From AC-32 sp049644305 (GTDB lineage: Bacteria; Actinomycetota; Thermoleophilia; Gaiellales; Gaiellaceae): 20,471 nt of DNA. The stretch lies in the NCBI GenBank assembly GCA_049644305.1, contig JBARRQ010000131.1, positions 1 through 20,471 of the forward strand, in the 5' to 3' direction. Shown in pieces: positions 7,654 through 14,567 of this stretch. The notes under the pieces are model-generated. The model saw only the letters and a list, made by a program, of their open reading frames with translations. It did no database searches and had not been told where the DNA came from. The stretch's first letter is position 1; each line of letters starts with the position of its first letter. The translations under genes were made by a program, and so were the position numbers.

Positions 7654-8828
7654 GGCAGACGACGCGCGCGGCGGAGCTCTACGCCCGCGCGCTCGAGCTG
7701 ATTCCCGGCGGCGTCAATTCGCCGGTCAGGGCAATGAAGGCGATGGGCCTCGACGAGCCGCTGTTCGCCGAGCGTGGGGAGGGGGCTTACCTGGAGGACG
7801 TCGAGGGGCGGCGCTACGTCGACTGGGTCATGTCCTGGGGCCCGCTGATCTTCGGCCACGCGGATCCGGAAACGGTCGAAGCAGTGATCGCGGCAGCCCG
7901 CCAGGGGACAACCTTCGGAACCGCGACCGAGCGGGAGGTCGAGCTCGCCTCCGAGATCGTGGACGCCGTCCCGTCGGTCGAGATGGTCCGGCTCGTCTCC
8001 TCGGGAACCGAGGCGGCGATGACGACGCTGCGCCTGGCCCGCGCGGCGACCGGCCGAGAGCCCTTCGTCCGATTCGCCGGCTGCTACCACGGTCACGCCG
8101 ACCCATTCCTCTCCGAGGCCGGCTCCGGCGTCGCGACGCTCGGCATCCCCGCCTCAGGCGAGGGGCGCGTCGTCCCCTACAACGATCTCGAGGCTGTCGA
8201 GCGCGTGATCGAGGGCGCTGCCTGCGTCTTCGTCGAGCCGGTCGCCGGGAACATGGGCGTCGTCCCGCCCGCCGAGGGCTTCCTCGAGGGTCTGCGCGGG
8301 CTCTGCGACGAGAGCGGCGCGCTGCTCGTCTTCGACGAGGTGATCACCGGCTTCCGGATTGGGCGCGGCGGCGCGCAGGAGCGCTTCGGCGTGCTGCCCG
8401 ACCTGACCGTCCTGGGGAAGATCGTCGGCGGCGGTCTTCCGCTGGCGGCCTTCGGCGGCCCGGCCGAGCTGATGGAACGCCTCGCCCCCGTCGGCGACGT
8501 CTACCAGGCCGGCACGCTCTCCGGGAACCCCCTCGCGACTGCGGCAGGGCTCTCGGTGCTGAGGCGCCTGACGCCAGAGGTCTACGAGGAGTTGGAGCGC
8601 AAGGGCCGGCGCCTTGACGAGGGACTTGCCCCGCGCGGGCGCTTCGAGCGCGTCGGAGCGATGGCGACGCTGTTCGTCGAGGACTACCCCGCGCTCTTCC
8701 GCCACTTGCTGGACAGCGGCATCTTCGTTGCTCCCTCACAGCACGAGGCGATGTTCCTCTCCACGGCACACGGCGGCGAGGAGATCGACCGCACGGTCGA
8801 GGCCGTCGCCGCGTTCTTCGACGACTAG
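7650..8828 (+). CDS. hemL: Glutamate-1-semialdehyde 2,1-aminomutase
   Basis: This PLP enzyme of the class III aminotransferase fold converts glutamate-1-semialdehyde to 5-aminolevulinate. The sequence shows IPGGVNSPVRAMKAMG at the N-terminus, the gating loop region MSWGPLIFGHADP, and SSGTEAAMTTLRLARAATGR for phosphate contacts. It also shows FAGCYHGHADPFL, the PLP-ring aspartate in FDEVITGFR (Asp229) and the Schiff-base lysine in VLGKIVGGGLPLAAFGG (Lys257). The length (392) is close to the family norm (~425). The GTG start lies inside the hemA stop (GTGA), matching the known need to pass unstable glutamate-1-semialdehyde directly from reductase to mutase. hemB, hemC and hemD are not between or beside them here. 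Confidence 0.95.
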   Translation: MRQTTRAAELYARALELIPGGVNSPVRAMKAMGLDEPLFAERGEGAYLEDVEGRRYVDWVMSWGPLIFGHADPETVEAVIAAARQGTTFGTATEREVELASEIVDAVPSVEMVRLVSSGTEAAMTTLRLARAATGREPFVRFAGCYHGHADPFLSEAGSGVATLGIPASGEGRVVPYNDLEAVERVIEGAACVFVEPVAGNMGVVPPAEGFLEGLRGLCDESGALLVFDEVITGFRIGRGGAQERFGVLPDLTVLGKIVGGGLPLAAFGGPAELMERLAPVGDVYQAGTLSGNPLATAAGLSVLRRLTPEVYEELERKGRRLDEGLAPRGRFERVGAMATLFVEDYPALFRHLLDSGIFVAPSQHEAMFLSTAHGGEEIDRTVEAVAAFFDD

Positions 8829-9307
8829 ACAGGCCAAGCTTCGGCCAGCCGGCGGCGCGTCTCGAGCAGGTGCTCCGGGATCACCTTCACGTCCGCGAGG
8901 ACGGGCATGAAGTTCGTGTCGCCCGCCCAACGCGGGACGACGTGCAGATGGACGTGGTCGACGACGCCCGCCCCGGCGATCCTGCCGAGGTTCCAGCCGA
9001 GGTTGTAGCCCTGCGGCGCGTACACCTCTGCCAGCGCCGCGATCCCGCGCTCGGTGAGGCGGTGGACCTCGAGCGCCTCTTCGTCCGTAAGGTCGGCGAA
9101 CTCGCCGACATGCCGGTAGGAGGCGACCATCAGGTGCCCGGACGAGTAGGGGAACTTGTTCAGCAGGGCAAAGGCCTGCTCGCCGCGGTGGACGACGAGA
9201 CCGTCCTCGTCGCCGGCTGCCGCGGCGACACAGAAGATACAGCCGGCCGGCTCGTCAGCCTGGGCGATGTATTCCATCCGCCATGGCGCCCAAAGCTGCT
9301 TCGGCAT
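8825..9307 (-). CDS. HIT-family hydrolase/phosphorylase (Ap4A phosphorylase-like), 160 aa
   Basis: The protein begins MPKQLWAPWRMEYI, the typical start of the actinobacterial HIT proteins that include the mycobacterial Ap4A phosphorylase Rv2613c. It has a CIFC pair (Cys23, Cys26) that may bind zinc, LLNKFPYSSGHLMVASYRHV, and the histidine triad DHVHLHVVPRW (His118, His120, His122; the last is the expected nucleophile). The tail GDTNFMPVLADVKVIPE is also characteristic. It probably cleaves dinucleoside polyphosphates or related nucleotides. The frame extends to 9391, but the ATG at 9307 gives the family N-terminus and is preceded by TAGGCT at leaderless spacing. Its stop overlaps the hemL stop head-on in CTAG. 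Confidence 0.9.
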   Translation of the reverse strand: MPKQLWAPWRMEYIAQADEPAGCIFCVAAAAGDEDGLVVHRGEQAFALLNKFPYSSGHLMVASYRHVGEFADLTDEEALEVHRLTERGIAALAEVYAPQGYNLGWNLGRIAGAGVVDHVHLHVVPRWAGDTNFMPVLADVKVIPEHLLETRRRLAEAWPV

Positions 9308-9314
9308 GCCGCCG

Positions 9315-9320
9315 AGCCTA
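9315..9320 (-). promoter_or_regulatory. -10 box TAGGCT for the HIT gene, leaderless spacing
   Basis: On the minus strand TAGGCT is followed by 7 nt and the ATG at 9307. It lies in a 47-bp divergent gap that also holds the -10 of the L,D-transpeptidase gene. Confidence 0.45.
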
Positions 9321-9341
9321 TCGTCCGTAAACCGGAAGCCG

Positions 9342-9347
9342 TACCAT
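9342..9347 (+). promoter_or_regulatory. -10 box TACCAT for the L,D-transpeptidase gene, leaderless spacing
   Basis: TACCAT is followed by 7 nt and the GTG at 9355. No clear -35 is seen. No Shine-Dalgarno sequence is present, which supports a leaderless start. Confidence 0.4.
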
Positions 9348-9354
9348 TCGTCAC

Positions 9355-10302
9355 GTGAAGCGGTTCCTGCTGGTCGTCTGTCTGGCCGCAATCGCCTCCG
9401 GGGCCGCGGCGCCGAGCGCCAAGCGCGCGGCCGTCGTGCCGAACGGGGTCACGATCGGGGGGCTGCGCGTCGGCGGCCTGCCGGTCGAGCAGGCTCGAGC
9501 GGCGATCTCGTGGTGGTACAACCGGCCGCTTCGCTTCGTCTTCTATGGCAAGCGGTGGACCGTGCGGCCGTCCACGCTGGGGGCGAGCGTGGATGTCGAC
9601 TCCGCGCTCGGGACGGTTCTGAAGGCGGGCTCCGGCGAGCGTGTCGCGTTGCGCGTGAGCATCGACGAGGATCGACTGGCGCGCTACGCCCGCGACCTGA
9701 GCCAAACGCTCTCCGTGCCCCCGAGGGACGCGACCGCGACGCTGATGAAGACGCTGACGCCGGTGCTTCACGCGGGCAAGCCCGGGCTCCAGGTCAGGCC
9801 GATCGCGACACGGAAGCGGATCGAGGCGGCGCTCCGCCTCGCGACACGACCGCTGCTTCGGCCGGTCGCGAAGACGATCGCGCCGGCCGCGACGCTGAGC
9901 CACTTCGGCCCGGTGATCGTGATCTACCGAGGCACGAACAAGATGCACGTCTACAACGGCAGGCGCCCTTGGCGCGTCTTCCCGGTGGCGACGGGCCAGG
10001 CGATCTATCCGACCCCGCTCGGCAGCTGGCACATCGTCGACATGCAGCGCAACCCGTGGTGGCGCCCACCCGACTCGCCCTGGGCAAAGGGCCTCCAGCC
10101 GATCCCGCCGGGGCCGGGCAACCCGCTCGGGACGCGCTGGATGGGCCTCGACGCTGCGGGTGTCGGCATGCACGGGACGCCGGACGCCGCCTCGATCGGC
10201 TATTCGGCGTCACACGGCTGCATCCGCATGTACGTCCCCGACGCCGAGTGGCTCTTCAACCACGTCCACATCGGGACGCCGGTCTTCATCGTCGGGGCCT
10301 AG
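9355..10302 (+). CDS. Secreted L,D-transpeptidase (YkuD domain), 315 aa
   Basis: It forms 3-3 cross-links in peptidoglycan, or attaches ligands to it, outside the membrane. A signal peptide (MKRFLLVVCLAAIASGAAAP) leads to a domain of about 150 residues resembling the putative peptidoglycan-binding (PG_binding_4/VanW-associated) domain, with GVTIGGLRVGGLPVEQARAA. The YkuD catalytic domain (about residues 185-315) has VIVIYRGTNKMHVYNG, PTPLGSWHI, and MHGTPDAASIGYSASHGCIR with His273, His287 and catalytic Cys289 in the H-G-C-I-R motif. The GTG start is supported by the signal peptide and the TACCAT box. It stands alone, divergent from the HIT gene. The same frame stays open after the stop to 10500 (see separate entry). 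Confidence 0.92.
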   Translation: MKRFLLVVCLAAIASGAAAPSAKRAAVVPNGVTIGGLRVGGLPVEQARAAISWWYNRPLRFVFYGKRWTVRPSTLGASVDVDSALGTVLKAGSGERVALRVSIDEDRLARYARDLSQTLSVPPRDATATLMKTLTPVLHAGKPGLQVRPIATRKRIEAALRLATRPLLRPVAKTIAPAATLSHFGPVIVIYRGTNKMHVYNGRRPWRVFPVATGQAIYPTPLGSWHIVDMQRNPWWRPPDSPWAKGLQPIPPGPGNPLGTRWMGLDAAGVGMHGTPDAASIGYSASHGCIRMYVPDAEWLFNHVHIGTPVFIVGA

Positions 10303-10500
10303 AGCGGCTACGGCGTCGCCGCCCGGCTTAGACACAGCGCCTCTATCGCTCAGCGTTTGCGTCAGATCGTGCTTGCGCTTTCGATCGGTTACTCGACGCG
10401 TGAGGTGGCAAGTCGGATCGGGATATCACGGTTCTGCGTCAATTTCGTCGCCCAGCAGCGTAAGGAAATCAACGGCGCTGAAGATCCGCTGCATCATTGA
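10303..10500 (+). pseudogene. HTH-coding remnant in frame after the L,D-transpeptidase stop
   Basis: Following the TAG at 10300, the same frame runs open for 65 codons to a TGA. It contains ASIAQRLRQIVLALSIGYST then REVASRIGISRFCVNFVAQQ and RKEINGAEDPLHH. 'LSxGYSTREVASRIGIS' is a good helix-turn-helix of the sigma-region-4/LuxR/transposase type. No ATG starts it and no ribosome-binding site is evident; an internal GTG (QIV) would leave about 45 residues. It is best seen as the 3' remnant of a regulator or transposase gene. It overlaps the 3' end of the antisense HEPN-like gene. Confidence 0.4.
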
Positions 10501-10942
10501 AGAAGCGGCCTTGCTGACGCTCGAAGAAGTCAATGAAGGGCTCGAGCATCTCTGGCGGAATTGCAATCCAAGTCTCGGCGAACTCAATCTCCCACCCTCC
10601 AGGCTGGGTGGCGCTGAGGATCTTGGCCGAAGCTGTGCGGCCACTCGCGACAGCGTCTGTGTGTGCGTACGCCTTGTGACGCCGCTCCCAAAGCCAGGTG
10701 TGAAGCTCAGAATCTGGCGGATCTTTTGGAATGTATTTGCTCGAGACAGCCATCGAGCTGCTCGCCGTAAAGGGCCTCATGTAGCAGACGACGAGAGCCG
10801 TCTCGAGCGCCCGCCGAAGCGGTACTTCTTCAACCCCTTGGTCGTTCAGCTTGATGAGCTCTCGTGCCGCTGCCGCAGCCTGGTCCATGTCTGAACCGGC
10901 CAGGATGAGCTTCACGATTTGCTTCCTGATTTCCTCGCTCAC
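10469..10942 (-). CDS. Uncharacterised all-helical protein with a HEPN-like R-x5-H motif, 157 aa
   Basis: The GTG at 10942 is preceded by AGGA at suitable spacing on the minus strand. The protein is helical and without membrane segments: MSEEIRKQIVKLILAGSDMD, then EVPLRRALETALVVCYMRPF, a loop SKYIPKDPPD, then LHTWLWERRHKAYAHTD (Arg88...His94) and a C-terminal helix. A long helix with 'ALExA....RPFT' followed by 'LH..L...R.k.YAHtD' recurs in small uncharacterised bacterial proteins and matches the R-x4-6-H arrangement of HEPN domains, many of which are RNases in toxin-antitoxin or defence systems. No partner antitoxin is evident, though an HTH remnant overlaps its 3' end. Codon usage is less GC3-biased than in neighbours, suggesting acquisition. 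The function is inferred only. Confidence 0.6.
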   Translation of the reverse strand: MSEEIRKQIVKLILAGSDMDQAAAAARELIKLNDQGVEEVPLRRALETALVVCYMRPFTASSSMAVSSKYIPKDPPDSELHTWLWERRHKAYAHTDAVASGRTASAKILSATQPGGWEIEFAETWIAIPPEMLEPFIDFFERQQGRFFNDAADLQRR

Positions 10943-10986
10943 GATTTCCTGCCACGACGGGGCCGCCGTAGAACGTTCCGCAGAAA

Positions 10987-11016
10987 GAGCCCCTCAATCG
11001 CCTGGTTGAGCCGCTC
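10987..11016 (-). terminator. Possible terminator hairpin after corA
   Basis: Read on the minus strand, GAGC-GG-CTCAA, an 8-nt loop and TTGAG-GG-GCTC form a 4+5-bp stem with a 2x2 internal loop, followed by TTTCTG. It begins 3 nt after the corA stop codon. It is modest, but the only candidate there. Confidence 0.35.
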
Positions 11017-11019
11017 TGT

Positions 11020-12012
11020 TCAGACCCAGCGCTTGTAGCGGAAGAAGCCGAGCAGGCCGACGAGTACGACGACCATCGAGGCCACGACGGCCCACCATGC
11101 TTCCGTGGTCCCGAACCCGGGGAAGTCGACGTTCATGCCGAAGATCCCGGTGATCAGCGTCAGCGGCAACAGCACGACCGCGAAGACCGTGAGGATCCGG
11201 AGGATGTCGTTCTGACGGTGCGAGATAACCGACTCGTTCGTCGATTCCAGGCCCTCGATCACTTCCTTGAAGTTGTCGAGCAGGTCCCAGATCCGCTCGG
11301 CCGCGTCGACGATGTCGTCGAAGTAGAGGTCGAGCTCCTCGGGCAGGAAACGCTCGACGTGACGCTCGAGGAGCCGCAAGGTCGAGCGCTCAGGCTTGAT
11401 GATCTTGCGGTAGGAGATGATCTCTTGCTTGACGTTCGAGATGTCACGCACGACGTCTTCGGCACGACCCTCGAACATGTCGTCCTCGATCGAGTCGAGC
11501 TTGTAACCGATCTTGTCGAGGATCGGGAAGCAGTAGTCGAAGAGATCATCGAGGACGTGGTAGAGGAGGTAGCCGGAGCCCTTCGAGAACAGCTGGTCGC
11601 GCAGCGACTCATCCTCCTCGCAGCGTCGGAAGAGTCGTGTGACCGGCAGGAGCTCGACCGCCGGCAGCGTGACCAGGTAGTCCTGGCCGACGAAGTAGTC
11701 GAGCTCGGCCCCGTTCAGGCGCTGGACGGCCTTGTCGTAGACGGGGAAGTGGAGGACGGCGAAGAGGTAGCCCTCGTCGGCGTACTCGTCGATCTTCGGG
11801 CGCTGGCGTCTGGAGAGAACGTCCTCGATGTCGAGCGGATGCCACCCGAAGCGCTCCGCGAGCACGCTCGCTTCCTCGACGGTCGGCGCGTCGAGGTGGA
11901 TCCAGGTCAGGCCGTGAGAGCTCTGCTCGGCGACGCGCGGCTCAGGCCGCGGGACGGCCTCTCTCGCGGGCGGGCGAGGCCTCTGGCGCTTGATGCGGGG
12001 AAGGCTTGGCAC
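11020..12012 (-). CDS. corA: CorA-family magnesium/cobalt (divalent cation) transporter, 330 aa
   Basis: CorA proteins are pentameric inner-membrane channels for Mg2+. The cytoplasmic domain runs from LTWIHLDAPTVEEASVLAER through GYLFAVLHFPVYD, YFVGQDYLVTLPA and the long stalk helices (IISYRKIIKPERSTLRLLER). Two C-terminal membrane segments follow: ILTVFAVVLLPLTLITGIFG ending in the signature GMN (residues 292-294), and WWAVVASMVVVLVGLLGFF. The short basic tail YKRWV fits the topology. The GTG at 12012 is the only plausible start after the preceding frame loses coding character; no Shine-Dalgarno sequence is evident. It overlaps the 3' end of the MFS gene by 71 bp and is probably co-transcribed with it. 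Confidence 0.92.
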   Translation of the reverse strand: MPSLPRIKRQRPRPPAREAVPRPEPRVAEQSSHGLTWIHLDAPTVEEASVLAERFGWHPLDIEDVLSRRQRPKIDEYADEGYLFAVLHFPVYDKAVQRLNGAELDYFVGQDYLVTLPAVELLPVTRLFRRCEEDESLRDQLFSKGSGYLLYHVLDDLFDYCFPILDKIGYKLDSIEDDMFEGRAEDVVRDISNVKQEIISYRKIIKPERSTLRLLERHVERFLPEELDLYFDDIVDAAERIWDLLDNFKEVIEGLESTNESVISHRQNDILRILTVFAVVLLPLTLITGIFGMNVDFPGFGTTEAWWAVVASMVVVLVGLLGFFRYKRWV

Positions 12013-13360
12013 CGGTACTGAGGGGATCGTCGAGTCGCATCGTCGAAGTTCGCCATTGTACCCGCAAAGCCTTGCGCCGAACCCCGCCGGATCTGGGCGT
12101 TCGCGCCGCATCTCCAGGGATCCGGCGCTCGAGTAGCAGCGAGCCGGCTCCGGCCGCGAGACAGGTCGCGGCTGCGCCCAGCCAGAGCCCGGTCGGCGAG
12201 CGGGCGAGTAGGAAGCTGCCCAGCGCGGGCCCGGCCATGAAGCCGACCTGCCACGCGATCGTGCGCAGGGCCATGTACCGGCCGAGCAGGTGTTCCGGCG
12301 CGAGGTCGGCGATGAGCGGGTTCTGGACCGCGCCGTGCAGGCACTCCCCAACGCTGAAGAGGACGATCACGCCGCAGAGCGCGATCACTGCGGCGGTCGA
12401 GTGAAGCCAGAGGACGGCCGCGAGGATGCCGCCGCACGTAGCGGCGAAGATCGTCGCGGCGAGCGCGAGCGCGCGCAACCGGCGCCGCCCTTCGAGCGCT
12501 TTCGCCAGGGGCAGCTGCGCGAGGACGATGATCACGGTGTTGACGAAGAAGATCGCGCCGATCCCGGCCTCGCTCACGGCGGCATGCTCCTTCGCGAAGG
12601 GCGGCAGCACCGTCGAGACCTGCGCGTAGGCAGCCGCGACGAGCGCCGCAATCACGAGGAGCAGCCAGAGGAAGGCGCGGTCGCGAAGGACCGCCGAGTA
12701 GCGGCCGGCGGCGCGGGCCGCAGCCGCGACCGCATGGCGACCAGGCACAAAGAAGAGCAGCGCGATGAAGGCGAGGAAGGTCCCTGCGTCGAGCAGGAAG
12801 AGGAGCGTGAAGCTCGCGGGGACCTGTGTTGTCGCAATCAACCCGCCGATCAGCCCGCCGAACCCGAAGCCGAGGTTGTCGGTCGCCCGCTGCAGCGCGT
12901 AGGCGGCGTTGCGCTGCTCGCGTGACGTGAGGGCCGCAAGGAGGCTCGAGTGGCTGGGCGCGAAACCGCCGTTACCCGCTCCGGCGACGGCTGCGAGCGC
13001 GAACGCCTGCCAGGGATGCCGGACAAACGGGAAGCCGCCGTAGCCCGCGGCGAGGAGCCCGAGCGAGGTCATCAGCGTCGTTCTCGGCCCGATCCGGTCC
13101 ACGAGCCGCCCGGCAAGAGGCCCGCTGACGAGCCCGAAGGCGCCGAGGGCAGACACCACGATGCCCGAGGTCGCCAGCGAGAAATGGCGAACCTCGTGGA
13201 GGTAGATGATCAGGAACGGCAGGACGATCCCGTTCCCGAGCGAGTTCGCCACGCCGCCTGCCTCGAGCAGCCACACGGGGCGTGGCAGCTGCGGATTCAG
13301 GCTTCGGAGGTACGCGGTGACGGCTCTCACGCGCCGCCAGAGGGTAACCCGAAACCGCAT
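11942..13360 (-). CDS. Major facilitator superfamily transporter (probable drug/metabolite efflux), 472 aa
   Basis: About twelve hydrophobic segments are visible. The start, VWLLEAGGVANSLGNGIVLP, resembles the first helix of DHA1-type permeases. The loop 2-3 signature GPLAGRLVDRIGPRTTLMTS matches the MFS motif G-x-L-A-D-R-x-G-R. The fourth and fifth helices (GGFAPSHSSLLAALTSREQR, DNLGFGFGGLIGGLI) and the second-half motif LHGAVQNPLIADLAPEHLLG further support the call. The hydrophilic C-terminus from about residue 418 (RRIPGDAARTPRSGG...) is unusually long and overlaps the start of corA, so the native stop could have been earlier. The substrate cannot be deduced. Its ATG is 40 bp downstream of tRNA-Arg on the same strand. 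Confidence 0.88.
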   Translation of the reverse strand: MRFRVTLWRRVRAVTAYLRSLNPQLPRPVWLLEAGGVANSLGNGIVLPFLIIYLHEVRHFSLATSGIVVSALGAFGLVSGPLAGRLVDRIGPRTTLMTSLGLLAAGYGGFPFVRHPWQAFALAAVAGAGNGGFAPSHSSLLAALTSREQRNAAYALQRATDNLGFGFGGLIGGLIATTQVPASFTLLFLLDAGTFLAFIALLFFVPGRHAVAAAARAAGRYSAVLRDRAFLWLLLVIAALVAAAYAQVSTVLPPFAKEHAAVSEAGIGAIFFVNTVIIVLAQLPLAKALEGRRRLRALALAATIFAATCGGILAAVLWLHSTAAVIALCGVIVLFSVGECLHGAVQNPLIADLAPEHLLGRYMALRTIAWQVGFMAGPALGSFLLARSPTGLWLGAAATCLAAGAGSLLLERRIPGDAARTPRSGGVRRKALRVQWRTSTMRLDDPLSTGAKPSPHQAPEASPARERGRPAA

Positions 13361-13400
13361 TCGTGCCTAGCGAATCTCTGTGCAGGCGCCGCGTTCCGAT

Positions 13401-13472
13401 GCGCCTGGCAGGAATCGAACCTGCGACCTCGCGCTCCGGAGGCGCGCGCTCTATCCCCTGAGCTACAGGCGC
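13401..13472 (-). tRNA. tRNA-Arg, anticodon CCG
   Basis: On the minus strand all cloverleaf parts are present in 72 nt: acceptor GCGCCTG/CAGGCGC, D-arm GCTC/GAGC, anticodon stem CGCGC/GCGCG with loop CTCCGGA (anticodon CCG, reading CGG), short variable loop, and T-arm GCAGG-TTCGATT-CCTGC. The 3' CCA is not encoded. A TAGACT box (13484-13489) on the minus strand could be its -10, giving a leader of a few nucleotides, but no good -35 was found. Confidence 0.95.
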
Positions 13473-13529
13473 GGTGGAGGCCCAGTCTAGCCGCGGACGT
13501 GGCTTCGCCGGCCGAGGCCAAAACGGCTC

Positions 13530-13535
13530 TAAGGT
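13530..13535 (+). promoter_or_regulatory. -10 box TAAGGT for dgcA, leaderless spacing
   Basis: TAAGGT is followed by 6 nt and the GTG at 13542, so transcription should begin at or within a base of the start codon. There is no Shine-Dalgarno sequence. It shares a 69-bp divergent gap with the tRNA-Arg promoter. Confidence 0.5.
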
Positions 13536-13541
13536 ATCCGC

Positions 13542-14567
13542 GTGGAGCTCGAGGCCCGGATCGCGACGCTGCGGATGGCGGAGACGTTCGTCATCTCCCG
13601 CGGGGCGGCCGACGAGGCGGAGGTCGTCGTGGTCGAGGTCAGGCACGACGGCGTCAGCGGCTTCGGCGAGGCAACGCCGATCGACCGCTACGAGGAGTCG
13701 GCCGAGTCCGCTTTCACGTTCGTGCGCGAGGCGGAAGAGCTGCTCGGCGACGACCCGTTCGCGCTCGAGGCAATCGGGAGGCGACTGAACGAGCGCCCCG
13801 GCGAGCAGGCGGGGAAGGCTGCCATCGACGCCGCGTTGCACGACCTCTGCGGCAAGCTGGTCGGCCTCCCGGTCTGGCGCCTGCTGGGGCTCGACCGCGC
13901 CGGCCCGCCGACCTCGTGGACGATCTGGCTAGGCGATCCCGACGATATGGCGCGTCGCGCGGAGCAGGTGCGTGGCCGGTTCAAGCGCCTGAAGCTCAAG
14001 CTGGGCGGGGGCGACGGGCTCGACGTCGAGCGGGTACGCGCCGTCCGCGGCGTCGCCGAGGTACCTCTGCAGGTCGACGTGAACGAGTACTGGTCGCTCG
14101 ACGAGGCGCTGGAGGCCCTACCGCACCTCGCCGGGCTGGGAGTGGAGTACTGCGAGCAGCCGCTGCCGGCGGGCGATCCGGATGGGCCGGAGCTGAAGCG
14201 CCGTTCGCCGCTCCCGATCTACGTCGACGAGGACTGCCACACGCTTGCAGACGTCCCCGCCTGTGCGGAGCGGTCTCACGGGCTCACCGTGAAGCTCGCG
14301 AAGTCGGGCGGGATCCGTGAGGCGGTGCGTATCGCGCACGCCGGCCGTGCGCTCGGGCTCGGGCTGATGCTCGGCTGCATGAACGAGTCGGGCCTCGCCG
14401 TCTCAGCGGGCGCTCAGATCGCCAGTCTCTTCGACCATGTCGATCTCGACGGAAACCTCCTGCTGGCGGAGGACCCGTGGCCGGGAGTCGAGCTCGTGGA
14501 CGGCGTCCAGCTTCCTCCAGACGCGCCCGGATTGGGTGTCCGAGAAGCGGTATCTCATACTGGCTGA
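13542..14567 (+). CDS. dgcA: Enolase-superfamily epimerase, probable N-acetyl-D-glutamate racemase (or L-Ala-D/L-Glu epimerase)
   Basis: Members of the muconate lactonising/dipeptide epimerase branch abstract an alpha proton with a lysine pair and a Mg2+ ion. The N-terminal capping domain (about 1-120) precedes a TIM barrel with all the expected residues. They are the KxK pair in RLKLKLGGG (Lys151, Lys153), metal ligands in DVNEYW (Asp179), EYCEQP (Glu205) and VDEDC (Asp229), and the opposite lysine in TVKLAKSGGI (Lys251). The C-terminal specificity phrase GCMNESGLAVSAGAQIASLF then DHVDLDGNLLL is typical of dipeptide epimerases. The next gene is a DUF1611 protein. That pairing matches DgcA-DgcN, described for D-glutamate catabolism via N-acetyl-D-glutamate. 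On sequence alone, muropeptide epimerisation (L-Ala-D-Glu) remains possible. Confidence 0.85.
   Translation: MELEARIATLRMAETFVISRGAADEAEVVVVEVRHDGVSGFGEATPIDRYEESAESAFTFVREAEELLGDDPFALEAIGRRLNERPGEQAGKAAIDAALHDLCGKLVGLPVWRLLGLDRAGPPTSWTIWLGDPDDMARRAEQVRGRFKRLKLKLGGGDGLDVERVRAVRGVAEVPLQVDVNEYWSLDEALEALPHLAGLGVEYCEQPLPAGDPDGPELKRRSPLPIYVDEDCHTLADVPACAERSHGLTVKLAKSGGIREAVRIAHAGRALGLGLMLGCMNESGLAVSAGAQIASLFDHVDLDGNLLLAEDPWPGVELVDGVQLPPDAPGLGVREAVSHTG

Noticed and set aside
6804..8096. 430-codon minus-strand frame opposite hemA-hemL
   Set aside because: Shadow frame; both haem enzymes are unmistakable on the other strand.
10970..10985. GAACGTTC in the corA downstream region, considered as a LexA box
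   Set aside because: The half-sites are adjacent with no 4-bp centre, so it does not fit the operator.
13383..13472. CAGGCGC repeated at 13383 and at the 5' end of tRNA-Arg, considered as an attachment-site duplication
   Set aside because: Only 7 bp, at the wrong end of the tRNA for an integrase site, and no integrase is in the window.
12950..14320. 456-codon plus-strand frame through the MFS start, the tRNA and dgcA
   Set aside because: It reads straight through a tRNA gene and an antisense transporter, so it is a compositional artefact.
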